Shown: one piece after another, positions 36,813 to 49,929 of the stretch
Layout of the letters: every line of letters starts with the position of its first letter
Position numbering within the stretch: position 1 is the stretch's first letter
Assembly (NCBI GenBank): GCA_022605955.1
Contig: JAKCOZ010000235.1
Location: forward strand, 1-64,000
Origin: Rallus limicola
Taxonomy: Eukaryota; Chordata; Aves; Gruiformes; Rallidae
Length of the DNA stretch: 64,000 bases
Direction of reading: 5' to 3'
The notes under the pieces: generated by a model
The model's database searches: none
The model's input: only the letters and a program-made list of their open reading frames with translations
Told to the model about the DNA's origin: nothing
Made by a program: the position numbers and the translations under genes

Positions 36813-36883
36813 TGTCCTGTTAGGAGGTTTCAGACAAGCTATGCCTTTCAGGCCTAGCTTGTCTGAAACCTCCTAACAGGACA
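36813..36883. repeat. Palindrome 25 (B of the higher-order unit)
   Basis: Perfect arms. The next monomer carries CTTTCAAGGC and CAGTCAAGC, both markers of this position in the unit. Thirteen monomers follow. Confidence 0.95.
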
Positions 36884-39433
36884 AGCTATGCCTTTCATGC
36901 CTAGCTTCTTTACTTTGGGAGTTATTGCTGGACGTTTAGCATGTTTTGAACTGCAGTCTGCTAGGGCCGAGAAAAGCACCGTAGGAGGTTCCAGGCATGT
37001 TCCCTCTTTCAAGGCAAAGGAAAAGGCTGAGAGCCAAAGTGACAGGGTCTGCTCGTGTGTCCTGTTAGGAGGTTTCAGTCAAGCTATGCCTTTCAGGCCT
37101 AGCTTCTTTACTTTGGGAGTTATTGCTGGACGTTTAGCATGTTTTGAACTGCAGTCTGCTAGGGCCGAGAAAAGCACCGTAGGAGGTTCCAGGCATGTTC
37201 CCTCTTTCCAGGCAAAGGAAAAGGCTGAGAGCCAAAGTGACAGGGTCTGCTCGTGTGTCTTGTTAGGAGGTTTCAGACAAGCTATGCCTTTCAGGCCTAG
37301 CTTCTTTACTTTGGGAGTTATTGCTGGACGTTTAGCATGTTTTGAACTGCAGTCTGCTAGGGCCGAGAAAAGCACCGTAGGAGGTTCCAGGCATGTTCCC
37401 TCTTTCCAGGCAAAGGAAAAGGCTGAGAGCCAAAGTGACAGGGTCTGCTCGTGTGTCCTGTTAGGAGGTTTCAGACAAGCTATGCCTTTCAGGCCTAGCT
37501 TCTTTACTTTGGGAGTTATTGCTGGACGTTTAGCATGTTTTGAACTGCAGTCTGCTAGGGCCGAGAAAAGCACCGTAGGAGGTTCCAGGCATGTTCCCTC
37601 TTTCCAGGCAAAGGAAAAGGCTGAGAGCCAAAGTGACAGGGTCTGCTCGTGTGTCCTGTTAGGAGGTTTCAGACAAGCTATGCCTTTCAGGCCTAGCTTC
37701 TTTACTTTGGGAGTTATTGCTGGACGTTTAGCATGTTTTGAACTGCAGTCTGCTAGGGCCGAGAAAAGCACCGTAGGAGGTTCCAGGCATGTTCCCTCTT
37801 TCCAGGCAAAGGAAAAGGCTGAGAGCCAAAGTGACAGGGTCTGCTCGTGTGTCCTGTTAGGAGGTTTCAGACAAGCTATGCCTTTCAGGCCTAGCTTCTT
37901 TACTTTGGGAGTTACTGCTGGACGTTTAGCATGTTTTGAACTGCAGTCTGCTAGGGCCGAGAAAAGCACCGTAGGAGGTTCCAGGCATGTTCCCTCTTTC
38001 CAGGCAAAGGAAAAGGCTGAGAGCCAAAGTGACAGGGTCTGCTCGTGTGTCCTGTTAGGAGCTTTCAGACAAGCTATGCCTTTCAGGCCTAGCTTCTTTA
38101 CTTTGGGAGTTATTGCTGGACGTTTAGCATGTTTTGAACTGCAGTCTGCTAGGGCCGAGAAAAGCACCGTAGGAGGTTCCAGGCATGTTCCCTCTTTCCA
38201 GGCAAAGGAAAAGGCTGAGAGCCAAAGTGACAGGGTCTGCTCGTGTGTCCTGTTAGGAGGTTTCAGACAAGCTATGCCTTTCAGGCCTAGCTTCTTTACT
38301 TTGGGAGTTATTGCTGGACGTTTAGCATGTTTTGAACTGCAGTCTGCTAGGGCCGAGAAAAGCACCGTAGGAGGTTCCAGGCATGTTCCCTCTTTCCAGG
38401 CAAAGGAAAAGGCTGAGAGCCAAAGTGACAGGGTCTGCTCGTGTGTCCTGTTAGGAGGTTTCAGACAAGCTATGCCTTTCAGGCCTAGCTTCTTTACTTT
38501 GGGAGTTATTGCTGGACGTTTAGCATGTTTTGAACTGCAGTCTGCTAGGGCCGAGAAAAGCACCGTAGGAGGTTCCAGGCATGTTCCCTCTTTCCAGGCA
38601 AAGGAAAAGGCTGAGAGCCAAAGTGACAGGGTCTGCTCGTGATTCCTGTTAGGAGGTTTCAGACAAGCTATGCCTTTCAGGCCTAGCTTCTTTACTTTGG
38701 GAGTTATTGCTGGACGTTTAGCATGTTTTGAACTGCAGTCTGCTAGGGCCGAGAAAAGCACCGTAGGAGGTTCCAGGCATGTTCCCTCTTTCCAGGCAAA
38801 GGAAAAGGCTGAGAGCCAAAGTGACAGGGGCTGCTCGTGTGTCCTGTTAGGAGGTTTCAGACAAGCTATGCCTTTCAGGCCTAGCTTCTTTACTTTGGGA
38901 GTTATTGCTGGACGTTTAGCATGTTTTGAACTGCAGTCTGCTAGGGCCAAGAAAAGCACCGTAGGAGGTTCCAGGCATGTTCCCTCTTTCCAGGCAAAGG
39001 AAAAGGCTGAGAGCCAAAGTGACAGGGGCTGCTCGTGTGTCCTGTTAGGAGGTTTCAGACAAGCTATGCCTTTCAGGCCTAGCTTCTTTACTTTGGGAGT
39101 TATTGCTGGACGTTTAGCATGTTTTGAACTGCAGTCTGCTAGGGCCGAGAAAAGCACCGTAGGAGGTTCCAGGCATGTTCCCTCTTTCCAGGTAAAGGAA
39201 AAGGCTGAGAACCAAAGTGACAGGGTCTGCTCGTGTGTCATGTTAGGAGGTTTCAGACAAGCTATGCCTTTCAGGCCTAGCTTCTTTACTTTGGGAGTTA
39301 TTGCTGGACGTTTAGCATGTTTTGAACTGCAGTCTGCTAGGGCCGAGAAAAGCACCGTAGGAGGTTCCAGGCATGTTCCCTCTTTCCAGGCAAAGGAAAA
39401 GGCTGAGAGCCAAAGTGACAGGGTCTGCTCGTG

Positions 39434-39504
39434 TGTCCTGTTAGGAGGTTTCAGACAAGCTATGCCTTTCAGGCCTAGCTTGTCTGAAACCTCCTAACAG
39501 GACA
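39434..39504. repeat. Palindrome 26 (A)
   Basis: Perfect arms. Four monomers to palindrome 27. The following monomer has GTCTGATAGGG. Confidence 0.95.
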
Positions 39505-40272
39505 AGCTATGCCTTTCATGCCTAGCTTCTTTACTTTGGGAGTTATTGCTGGACGTTTAGCATGTTTTGAACTGCAGTCTGATAGGGCCGAGAAAAGCAC
39601 CGTAGGAGGTTCCAGGCATGTTCCCTCTTTCCAGGCAAAGGAAAAGGCTGAGAACCAAAGTGACAGGGGCTGCTCGTGTGTCATGTTAGGAGGTTTCTGA
39701 CAAGCTATGCCTTTCAGGCCTAGCTTCTTTACTTTGGGAGTTATTGCTGGACGTTTAGCATGTTTTGAACTGCAGTCTGCTAGGGCTGAGAAAAGCACCG
39801 TAGGAGGTTCCAGGCATGTTCCCTCTTTCCAGGCAAAGGAAAAGGCCTAGAGCCAAAGTGACAGGGGCTGATCGTGTGTCCTGTTAGGAGGTTTCAGACA
39901 AGCTATGCCTTTCAGGCCTAGCTTCTTTACTTTGGGAGTTATTGCTGGACGTTTAGCATGTTTTGAACTGCAGTCTGCTAGGGCCGAGAAAAGCACCGTA
40001 GGAGGTTCCAGGCATGTTCCCTCTTTCCAGGCAAAGGAAAAGGCTGAGAGCCAAAGTGACAGGGTCTGCTCGTGTGTCCTGTTAGGAGGTTTCAGACAAG
40101 CTATGCCTTTCAGGCCTAGCTTCTTTACTTTGGGAGTTATTGCTGGACGTTTAGCATGTTTTGAACTGCAGTCTGCTAGGGCCGAGAAAAGCACCGTAGG
40201 AGGTTCCAGGCATGTTCCCTCTTTCCAGGCAAAGGAAAAGGCTGAGAGCCAAAGTGACAGGGTCTGCTCGTG

Positions 40273-40343
40273 TGTCCTGTTAGGAGGTTTCAGACAAGCT
40301 ATGCCTTTCAGGCCTAGCTTGTCTGAAACCTCCTAACAGGACA
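40273..40343. repeat. Palindrome 27 (B)
   Basis: Perfect arms, followed by the CTTTCAAGGC / CAGTCAAGC monomer. Twelve monomers follow. Confidence 0.95.
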
Positions 40344-42695
40344 AGCTATGCCTTTCATGCCTAGCTTCTTTACTTTGGGAGTTATTGCTGGACGTTTAGC
40401 ATGTTTTGAACTGCAGTCTGCTAGGGCCGAGAAAAGCACCGTAGGAGGTTCCAGGCATGTTCCCTCTTTCAAGGCAAAGGAAAAGGCTGAGAGCCAAAGT
40501 GACAGGGTCTGCTCGTGTGTCCTGTTAGGAGGTTTCAGTCAAGCTATGCCTTTCAGGCCTAGCTTCTTTACTTTGGGAGTTATTGCTGGACGTTTAGCAT
40601 GTTTTGAACTGCAGTCTGCTAGGGCCGAGAAAAGCACCGTAGGAGGTTCCAGGCATGTTCCCTCTTTCCAGGCAAAGGAAAAGGCTGAGAGCCAAAGTGA
40701 CAGGGTCTGCTCGTGTGTCCTGTTAGGAGGTTTCAGACAAGCTATGCCTTTCAGGCCTAGCTTCTTTACTTTGGGAGTTATTGCTGGACGTTTAGCATGT
40801 TTTGAACTGCAGTCTGCTAGGGCCGAGAAAAGCACCGTAGGAGGTTCCAGGCATGTTCCCTCTTTCCAGGCAAAGGAAAAGGCTGAGAGCCAAAGTGACA
40901 GGGTCTGCTCGTGTGTCCTGTTAGGAGGTTTCAGACAAGCTATGCCTTTCAGGCCTAGCTTCTTTACTTTGGGAGTTATTGCTGGACGTTTAGCATGTTT
41001 TGAACTGCAGTCTGCTAGGGCCGAGAAAAGCACCGTAGGAGGTTCCAGGCATGTTCCCTCTTTCCAGGCAAAGGAAAAGGCTGAGAGCAAAAGTGACAGG
41101 GTCTGCTCGTGTGTCCTGTTAGGAGGTTTCAGACAAGCTATGCCTTTCAGGCCTAGCTTCTTTACTTTGGGAGTTATTGCTGGACGTTTAGCATGTTTTG
41201 AACTGCAGTCTGCTAGGGCCGAGAAAAGCACCGTAGGAGGTTCCAGGCATGTTCCCTCTTTCCAGGCAAAGGAAAAGGCTGAGAGCCAAAGTGACAGGGT
41301 CTGCTCGTGTGTCCTGTTAGGAGGTTTCAGACAAGCTATGCCTTTCAGGCCTAGCTTCTTTACTTTGGGAGTTATTGCTGGACGTTTAGCATGTTTTGAA
41401 CTGCAGTCTGCTAGGGCCGAGAAAAGCACCGTAGGAGGTTCCAGGCATGTTCCCTCTTTCCAGGCAAAGGAAAAGGCTGAGAGCCAAAGTGACAGGGTCT
41501 GCTCGTGTGTCCTGTTAGGAGGTTTCAGACAAGCTATGCCTTTCAGGCCTAGCTTCTTTACTTTGGGAGTTATTGCTGGACGTTTAGCATGTTTTGAACT
41601 GCAGTCTGCTAGGGCCGAGAAAAGCACCGTAGGAGGTTCCAGGCATGTTCCCTCTTTCCAGGCAAAGGAAAAGGCTGAGAGCCAAAGTGACAGGGTCTGC
41701 TCGTGTGTCCTGTTAGGAGCTTTCAGACAAGCTATGCCTTTCAGGCCTAGCTTCTTTACTTTGGGAGTTATTGCTGGACGTTTAGCATGTTTTGAACTGC
41801 AGTCTGCTAGGGCCGAGAAAAGCACCGTAGGAGGTTCCAGGCATGTTCCCTCTTTCCAGGCAAAGGAAAAGGCTGAGAGCCAAAGTGACAGGGTCTGCTC
41901 GTGTGTCCTGTTAGGAGGTTTCAGACAAGCTATGCCTTTCAGGCCTAGCTTCTTTACTTTGGGAGTTATTGCTGGACGTTTAGCATGTTTTGAACTGCAG
42001 TCTGCTAGGGCCGAGAAAAGCACCGTAGGAGGTTCCAGGCATGTTCCCTCTTTCCAGGCAAAGGAAAAGGCTGAGAGCCAAAGTGACAGGGTCTGCTCGG
42101 GTGTCCTGTTAGGAGGTTTCAGACAAGCTATGCCTTTCAGGCCTAGCTTCTTTACTTTGGGAGTTATTGCTGGACGTTTAGCATGTTTTGAACTGCAGTC
42201 TGCTAGGGCCGAGAAAAGCACCGTAGGAGGTTCCAGGCATGTTCCCTCTTTCCAGGCAAAGGAAAAGGCTGAGAGCCAAAGTGACAGGGTCTGCTCGTGA
42301 TTCCTGTTAGGAGGTTTCAGACAAGCTATGCCTTTCAGGCCTAGCTTCTTTACTTTGGGAGTTATTGCTGGACGTTTAGCATGTTTTGAACTGCAGTCTG
42401 CTAGGGCCGAGAAAAGCACCGTAGGAGGTTCCAGGCATGTTCCCTCTTTCCAGGTAAAGGAAAAGGCTGAGAACCAAAGTGACAGGGGCTGCTCGTGTGT
42501 CATGTTAGGAGGTTTCAGACAAGCTATGCCTTTCAGGCCTAGCTTCTTTACTTTGGGAGTTATTGCTGGACGTTTAGCATGTTTTGAACTGCAGTCTGCT
42601 AGGGCCGAGAAAAGCACCGTAGGAGGTTCCAGGCATGTTCCCTCTTTCCAGGCAAAGGAAAAGGCTGAGAGCCAAAGTGACAGGGTCTGCTCGTG

Positions 42696-42766
42696 TGTCC
42701 TGTTAGGAGGTTTCAGACAAGCTATGCCTTTCAGGCCTAGCTTGTCTGAAACCTCCTAACAGGACA
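42696..42766. repeat. Palindrome 28 (A)
   Basis: Perfect arms. Four monomers to palindrome 29. Confidence 0.95.
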
Positions 42767-43534
42767 AGCTATGCCTTTCATGCCTAGCTTCTTTACTTTG
42801 GGAGTTATTGCTGGACGTTTAGCATGTTTTGAACTGCAGTCTGATAGGGCCGAGAAAAGCACCGTAGGAGGTTCCAGGCATGTTCCCTCTTTCCAGGCAA
42901 AGGAAAAGGCTGAGAACCAAAGTGACAGGGTCTGCTCGTGTGTCATGTTAGGAGGTTTCTGACAAGCTATGCCTTTCAGGCCTAGCTTCTTTACTTTGGG
43001 AGTTATTGCTGGACGTTTAGCATGTTTTGAACTGCAGTCTGCTAGGGCTGAGAAAAGCACCGTAGGAGGTTCCAGGCATGTTCCCTCTTTCCAGGCAAAG
43101 GAAAAGGCCTAGAGCCAAAGTGACAGGGGCTGATCGTGTGTCCTGTTAGGAGGTTTCAGACAAGCTATGCCTTTCAGGCCTAGCTTCTTTACTTTGGGAG
43201 TTATTGCTGGACGTTTAGCATGTTTTGAACTGCAGTCTGCTAGGGCCGAGAAAAGCACCTTAGGAGGTTCCAGGCATGTTCCCTCTTTCCAGGCAAAGGA
43301 AAAGGCTGAGAGCCAAAGTGACAGGGGCTGCTCGTGTGTCCTGTTAGGAGGTTTCAGACAAGCTATGCCTTTCAGGCCTAGCTTCTTTACTTTGGGAGTT
43401 ATTGCTGGACGTTTAGCATGTTTTGAACTGCAGTCTGCTAGGGCCGAGAAAAGCACCGTAGGAGGTTCCAGGCATGTTCCCTCTTTCCAGGCAAAGGAAA
43501 AGGCTGAGAGCCAAAGTGACAGGGTCTGCTCGTG

Positions 43535-43605
43535 TGTCCTGTTAGGAGGTTTCAGACAAGCTATGCCTTTCAGGCCTAGCTTGTCTGAAACCTCCTAACA
43601 GGACA
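43535..43605. repeat. Palindrome 29 (B)
   Basis: Perfect arms, followed by the CTTTCAAGGC / CAGTCAAGC monomer. Eleven monomers follow, one with a 1-bp loss at about 44725 (CCAGAAAAGG). Confidence 0.95.
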
Positions 43606-45758
43606 AGCTATGCCTTTCATGCCTAGCTTCTTTACTTTGGGAGTTATTGCTGGACGTTTAGCATGTTTTGAACTGCAGTCTGCTAGGGCCGAGAAAAGCA
43701 CCGTAGGAGGTTCCAGGCATGTTCCCTCTTTCAAGGCAAAGGAAAAGGCTGAGAGCCAAAGTGACAGGGCCTGCTCGTGTGTCCTGTTAGGAGGTTTCAG
43801 TCAAGCTATGCCTTTCAGGCCTAGCTTCTTTACTTTGGGAGTTATTGCTGGACGTTTAGCATGTTTTGAACTGCAGTCTGCTAGGGCCGAGAAAAGCACC
43901 GTAGGAGGTTCCAGGCATGTTCCCTCTTTCCAGGCAAAGGAAAAGGCTGAGAGCCAAAGTGACAGGGTCTGCTCGTGTGTCCTGTTAAGAGGTTTCAGAC
44001 AAGCTATGCCTTTCAGGCCTAGCTTCTTTACTTTGGGAGTTATTGCTGGACGTTTAGCATGTTTTGAACTGCAGTCTGCTAGGGCCGAGAAAAGCACCGT
44101 AGGAGGTTCCAGGCATGTTCCCTCTTTCCAGGCAAAGGAAAAGGCTGAGAGCCAAAGTGACAGGGTCTGCTCGTGTGTCCTGTTAGGAGGTTTCAGACAA
44201 GCTATGCCTTTCAGGCCTAGCTTCTTTACTTTGGGAGTTATTGCTGGACGTTTAGCATGTTTTGAACTGCAGTCTGCTAGGGCCGAGAAAAGCACCGTAG
44301 GAGGTTCCAGGCATGTTCCCTCTTTCCAGGCAAAGGAAAAGGCTGAGAGCCAAAGTGACAGGGTCTGCTCGTGTGTCCTGTTAGGAGGTTTCAGACAAGC
44401 TATGCCTTTCAGGCCTAGCTTCTTTACTTTGGGAGTTATTGCTGGACGTTTAGCATGTTTTGAACTGCAGTCTGCTAGGGCCGAGAAAAGCACCGTAGGA
44501 GGTTCCAGGCATGTTCCCTCTTTCCAGGCAAAGGAAAAGGCTGAGAGCCAAAGTGACAGGGTCTGCTCGTGTGTCCTGTTAGGAGGTTTCAGACAAGCTA
44601 TGCCTTTCAGGCCTAGCTTCTTTACTTTGGGAGTTATTGCTGGACGTTTAGCATGTTTTGAACTGCAGTCTGCTAGGGCCGAGAAAAGCACCGTAGGAGG
44701 TTCCAGGCATGTTCCCTCTTTCCAGAAAAGGAAAAGGCTGAGAGCCAAAGTGACAGGGGCTGCTCGTGTGTCCTGTTAGGAGGTTTCAGACAAGCTATGC
44801 CTTTCAGGCCTAGCTTCTTTACTTTGGGAGTTATTGCTGGACGTTTAGCATGTTTTGAACTGCAGTCTGCTAGGGCCAAGAAAAGCACCGTAGGAGGTTC
44901 CAGGCATGTTCCCTCTTTCCAGGCAAAGGAAAAGGCTGAGAGCCAAAGTGACAGGGGCTGCTCGTGTGTCCTGTTAGGAGGTTTCAGACAAGCTATGCCT
45001 TTCAGGCCTAGCTTCTTTACTTTGGGAGTTATTGCTGGACGTTTAGCATGTTTTGAACTGCAGTCTGCTAGGGCCGAGAAAAGCACCGTAGGAGGTTCCA
45101 GGCATGTTCCCTCTTTCCAGGCAAAGGAAAAGGCTGAGAACCAAAGTGACAGGGGCTGCTCGTGTGTCATGTTAGGAGGTTTCAGACAAGCTATGCCTTT
45201 CAGGCCTAGCTTCTTTACTTTGGGAGTTATTGCTGGACGTTTAGCATGTTTTGAACTGCAGTCTGCTAGGGCTGAGAAAAGCACCGTAGGAGGTTCCAGG
45301 CATGTTCCCTCTTTCCAGGCAAAGGAAAAGGCTGAGAGCCAAAGTGACAGGGGCTGCTCGTGTGTCCTTTAAGGAGGTTTCAGACAAGCTATGCCTTTCA
45401 GGCCTAGCTTCTTTACTTTGGGAGTTATTGCTGAACGTTTAGCATGTTTTGAACTGCAGTCTGCTAGGGCCGAGAAAAGCACCGTAGGAGGTTCCAGGCA
45501 TGTTCCCTCTTTCCAGGCAAAGGAAAAGGCTGAGAACCAAAGTGACAGGGGCTGCTCGTGTGTCCTGTTAGGAGGTTTCAGACAAGCTATGCCTTTCAGG
45601 CCTAGCTTCTTTACTTTGGGAGTTATTGCTGGACGTTTAGCATGTTTTGAACTGCAGTCTGCTAGGGCCGAGAAAAGCACCGTAGGAGGTTCCAGGCATG
45701 TTCCCTCTTTCCAGGCAAAGGAAAAGGCTGAGAGCCAAAGTGACAGGGTCTGCTCGTG

Positions 45759-45829
45759 TGTCCTGTTAGGAGGTTTCAGACAAGCTATGCCTTTCAGGCC
45801 TAGCTTGTCTGAAACCTCCTAACAGGACA
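45759..45829. repeat. Palindrome 30 (perfect arms)
   Basis: Perfect arms. It starts the stretch that interrupts the higher-order repeat. Six monomers follow. Confidence 0.95.
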
Positions 45830-46464
45830 AGCTATGCCTTTCATGCCTAGCTTCTTTACTTTGGGAGTTATTGCTGGACGTTTAGCATGTTTTGAACTGC
45901 AGTCTGCTAGGGCCGAGAAAAGCACCGTAGGAGGTTCCAGGCATGTTCCCTCTTTCCAGGCAAAGGAAAAGGCTGAGAGCCAAAGTGACAGGGGCTGCTC
46001 GTGTGTCCTGTTAGGAGGTTTCAGACAAGCTATGCCTTTCAGGCCTAGCTTCTTTACTTTGGGAGTTATTGCTGGACGTTTAGCATGTTTTGAACTGCAG
46101 TCTGCTAGGGCCGAGAAAAGCACCGTAGGAGGTTCCAGGCATGTTCCCTCTTTCCAGGCAAAGGAAAAGGCTGAGAACCAAAGTGACAGGGGCTGCTCGT
46201 GTGTCATGTTAGGAGGTTTCAGACAAGCTATGCCTTTCAGGCCTAGCTTCTTTACTTTGGGAGTTATTGCTGGACGTTTAGCATGTTTTGAACTGCAGTC
46301 TGCTAGGGCCGAGAAAAGCACCGTAGGAGGTTCCAGGCATGTTCCCTCTTTCCAGGCAAAGGAAAAGGCTGAGAGCCAAAGTGACAGGGTCTGCTCGTGT
46401 GTCCTGTTAGGAGGTTTCAGACAAGCTATGCCTTTCAGGCCTAGCTTCTTTACTTTGGGAGTTA

Positions 46465-47063
46465 TTGCTGGACGTTTAGCATGTTTTGAACTGCAGTCTG
46501 CTAGGGCCGAGAAAAGCATCGTAGGAGGTTCCAGGCATGTTCCCTCTTTCCAGGCAAAGGAAAAGGCTGAGAGCCAAAGTGACAGGGTCTGCTCGGGTGT
46601 CCAGTTAGGAGGTTTCAGACAAGCTATGCCTTTCAGGCCTAGCTTCTTTAATTGGGAGTTATTGCTGGACGTTTAGCATGTTTTGAACTGCAGTCTGCTA
46701 GGGCCGAGAAAAGCACCGTAGGAGGTTCCAGGCATGTTCCCTCTTTCCAGGCAAAGGAAAAGGCTGAGAGCCAAAGTGACAGGGTCTGCTCGGGTGTCCT
46801 GTTAGGAGGTTTTAGACAAGCTATGCCTTTCATGCCTAGATTCTTTACTTTGGGAGTTATTGCTGGACGTTTAGCATGTTTTGAATTGCAGTCTGCTAGG
46901 GCCGAGAAAAGCACCGTAGGAGGTTCCAGGCATGTTCGCTCTTTCCAGGCAAAGGAAAAGGCTGAGAGCCAAAGTGACAGGGTCTGCTCGTGTGTCCTGT
47001 TAGGAGCTTTCAGACAAGCTATGCCTTTCAGGCCTAGCTTGTCTGAAACCTCCTAACAGGACA
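46465..47063. repeat. Marker block, copy 3 of 3
   Basis: Same ordered markers, nearest to the 32.6 kb copy. It lies in the stretch that interrupts the higher-order repeat, which suggests it arrived by exchange from another part of the array. Confidence 0.85.
46993..47063. repeat. Palindrome 31
   Basis: One mismatch from G185C in the left arm. The next monomer has G73T, as at 13202 and 33183, where the upstream sequence is also alike. Ten monomers follow. Confidence 0.95.
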
Positions 47064-49019
47064 AGCTATGCCTTTCATGCCTAGCTTCTTTACTTTGGGA
47101 GTTATTGCTGGACGTTTAGCATGTTTTGAACTGCAGTCTTCTAGGGCCGAGAAAAGCACCGTAGGAGGTTCCAGGCATGTTCCCTCTTTCCAGGCAAAGG
47201 AAAAGGCTGAGAACCAAAGTGACAGGGGCTGCTCGTGTGTCATGTTAGGAGGTTTCAGACAAGCTATGCCTTTCATGCCTAGCTTCTTTACTTTGGGAGT
47301 TATTGCTGGACGTTTAGCATGTTTTGAACTGCAGTCTGCTAGGGCCGAGAAAAGCACCGTAGGAGGTTCCAGGCATGTTCCCTCTTTCCAGGCAAAGGAA
47401 AAGGCTGAGAGCCAAAGTGACAGGGTCTGCTCGTGTGTCCTGTTAGGAGGTTTCAGACAAGCTATGCCTTTCAGGCCTAGCTTCTTTACTTTGGGAGTTA
47501 TTGCTGGACGTTTAGCATGTTTTGAACTGCAGTCTGCTAGGGCCGAGAAAAGCACCGTAGGAGGTTCCAGGCATGTTCCCTCTTTCCAGGCAAAGGAAAA
47601 GGCTGAGAGCCAAAGTGACAGGGGCTGCTCGTGTGTCCTGTTAGGAGGTTTCAGACAAGCTATGCCTTTCAGGCCTAGCTTCTTTACTTTGGGAGTTATT
47701 GCTGGACGTTTAGCATGTTTTGAACTGCAGTCTGCTAGGGCCGAGAAAAGCACCGTAGGAGGTTCCAGGCATGTTCCCTCTTTCCAGGCAAAGGAAAAGG
47801 CTGAGAGCCAAAGTGACAGGGTCTGCTCGTGATTCCTGTTAGGAGGTTTCAGACAAGCTATGCCTTTCAGGCCTAGCTTCTTTACTTTGGGAGTTATTGC
47901 TGGACGTTTAGCATGTTTTGAACTGCAGTCTGCTTGGGCCGAGAAAAGCACCGTAGGAGGTTCCAGGCATGTTCCCTCTTTCCAGGCAAAGGAAAAGGCT
48001 GAGAACCAAAGTGACAGGGGCTGCTCGTGTGTCATGTTAGGAGGTTTCAGACAAGCTATGCCTTTCAGGCCTAGCTTCTTTACTTTGGGAGTTATTGCTG
48101 GACGTTTAGCATGTTTTGAACTGCAGTCTGCTAGGGCAGAGAAAAGCACCGTAGGAGGTTCCAGGCATGTTCCCTCTTTCCAGGCAAAGGAAAAGGCTGA
48201 GAGCCAAAATGACAGGGGCTGCTCGTGTGTCCTGTTAGGAGGTTTCAGACAAGCTATGCCTTTCAGGCCTAGCTTCTTTACTTTGGGAGTTATTGCTGGA
48301 CGTTTAGCATGTTTTGAACTGCAGTCTGCTAGGGCCAAGAAAAGCACCGTAGGAGGTTCCAGGCATGTTCCCTCTTTCCAGGCAAAGGAAAAGGCTGAGA
48401 GCCAAAGTGACAGGGGCTGCTCGTGTGTCCTGTTAGGAGGTTTCAGACAAGCTATGCCTTTCAGGCCTAGCTTCTTTACTTTGGGAGTTATTGCTGGACG
48501 TTTAGCATGTTTTGAACTGCAGTCTGCTAGGGCCGAGAAAAGCACCGTAGGAGGTTCCAGGCATGTTCCCTCTTTCCAGGTAAAGGAAAAGGCTGAGAAC
48601 CAAACTGACAGGGGCTGCTCGTGTGTCATGTTAGGAGGTTTCAGACAAGCTATGCCTTTCAGGCCTAGCTTCTTTACTTTGGGAGTTATTGCTGGACGTT
48701 TAGCATGTTTTGAACTGCAGTCTGCTAGGGCAGAGAAAAGCACCGTAGGAGGTTCCAGGCATGTTCCCTCTTTCCAGGTAAAGGAAAAGGCTGAGAGCCA
48801 AAGTGACAGGGTCTGCTCGTGTGTCCTGTTAGGAGGTTTCAGACAAGCTATGCCTTTCAGGCCTAGCTTCTTTACTTTGGGAGTTATTGCTGGACGTTTA
48901 GCATGTTTTGAACTGCAGTCTGCTAGGGCCGAGAAAAGCACCGTAGGAGGTTCCAGGCATGTTCCCTCTTTCCAGGCAAAGGAAAAGGCTGAGAGCCAAA
49001 GTGACAGGGGCTGCTCGTG

Positions 49020-49090
49020 TGTCCTGTTAGGAGGTTTCAGACAAGCTATGCCTTTCAGGCCTAGCTTGTCTGAAACCTCCTAACAGGACA
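49020..49090. repeat. Palindrome 32 (A)
   Basis: Perfect arms. The higher-order unit resumes here, with four monomers to palindrome 33. Confidence 0.95.
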
Positions 49091-49858
49091 AGCTATGCCT
49101 TTCATGCCTAGCTTCTTTACTTTGGGAGTTATTGCTGGACGTTTAGCATGTTTTGAACTGCAGTCTGCTAGGGCCGAGAAAAGCACCGTAGGAGGTTCCA
49201 GGCATGTTCCCTCTTTCCAGGCAAAGGAAAAGGCTGAGAACCAAAGGGACAGGCGCTGCTCGTGTGTCATGTTAGGAGGTTTCTGACAAGCTATGCCTTT
49301 CAGGCCTAGCTTCTTTACTTTGGGAGTTATTGCTGGACGTTTAGCATGTTTTGAACTGCAGTCTGCTAGGGCTGAGAAAAGCACCGTAGGAGGTTCCAGG
49401 CATGTTCCCTCTTTCCAGGCAAAGGAAAAGGCCTAGAGCCAAAGTGACAGGGGCTGATCGTGTGTCCTGTTAGGAGGTTTCAGACAAGCTATGCCTTTCA
49501 GGCCTAGCTTCTTTACTTTGGGAGTTATTGCTGGACGTTTAGCATGTTTTGAACTGCAGTCTGCTAGGGCCGAGAAAAGCACCGTAGGAGGTTCCAGGCA
49601 TGTTCCCTCTTACCAGGCAAAGGAAAAGGCTGAGAGCCAAAGTGACAGGGGCTGCTCGTGTGTCCTGTTAGGAGGTTTCAGACAAGCTATGCCTTTCAGG
49701 CCTAGCTTCTTTACTTTGGGAGTTATTGCTGGACGTTTAGCATGTTTTGAACTGCAGTCTGCTAGGGCCGAGAAAAGCACCGTAGGAGGTTCCAGGCATG
49801 TTCCCTCTTTCCAGGCAAAGGAAAAGGCTGAGAGCCAAAGTGACAGGGTCTGCTCGTG

Positions 49859-49929
49859 TGTCCTGTTAGGAGGTTTCAGACAAGCTATGCCTTTCAGGCC
49901 TAGCTTGTCTGAAACCTCCTAACAGGACA
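49859..49929. repeat. Palindrome 33 (B)
   Basis: Perfect arms, followed by the CTTTCAAGGC / CAGTCAAGC monomer. Fifteen monomers follow, the longest version of this sub-block. Confidence 0.95.

Larger units (their letters stand above)
35974..39433. repeat. Higher-order repeat unit 1 (17 monomers)
   Basis: Palindrome A, four monomers, palindrome B, thirteen monomers; 3460 bp. The four-monomer part carries GGTTTCTGACAAG, then AAAGGCCTAGAGCC with GGCTGATCG. The long part starts with CTTTCAAGGC and CAGTCAAGC, and ends with TCGTGATTCC, GGGCCAAG and CCAGGTAAAGG monomers. Confidence 0.88.
39434..42695. repeat. Higher-order repeat unit 2 (16 monomers)
   Basis: Same order of markers as unit 1, with 4 plus 12 monomers and 3262 bp. 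CTGATAGGG appears in the first monomer, and TCGGGTGTCC near the end of the long part. The GGGCCAAG monomer is absent. Confidence 0.88.
42696..45758. repeat. Higher-order repeat unit 3 (15 monomers)
   Basis: 4 plus 11 monomers. It keeps the A and B markers and the GGGCCAAG monomer but has a shortened long part. It also has a 1-bp loss at about 44725 and a private GCTGAACG at about 45430. Confidence 0.85.
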
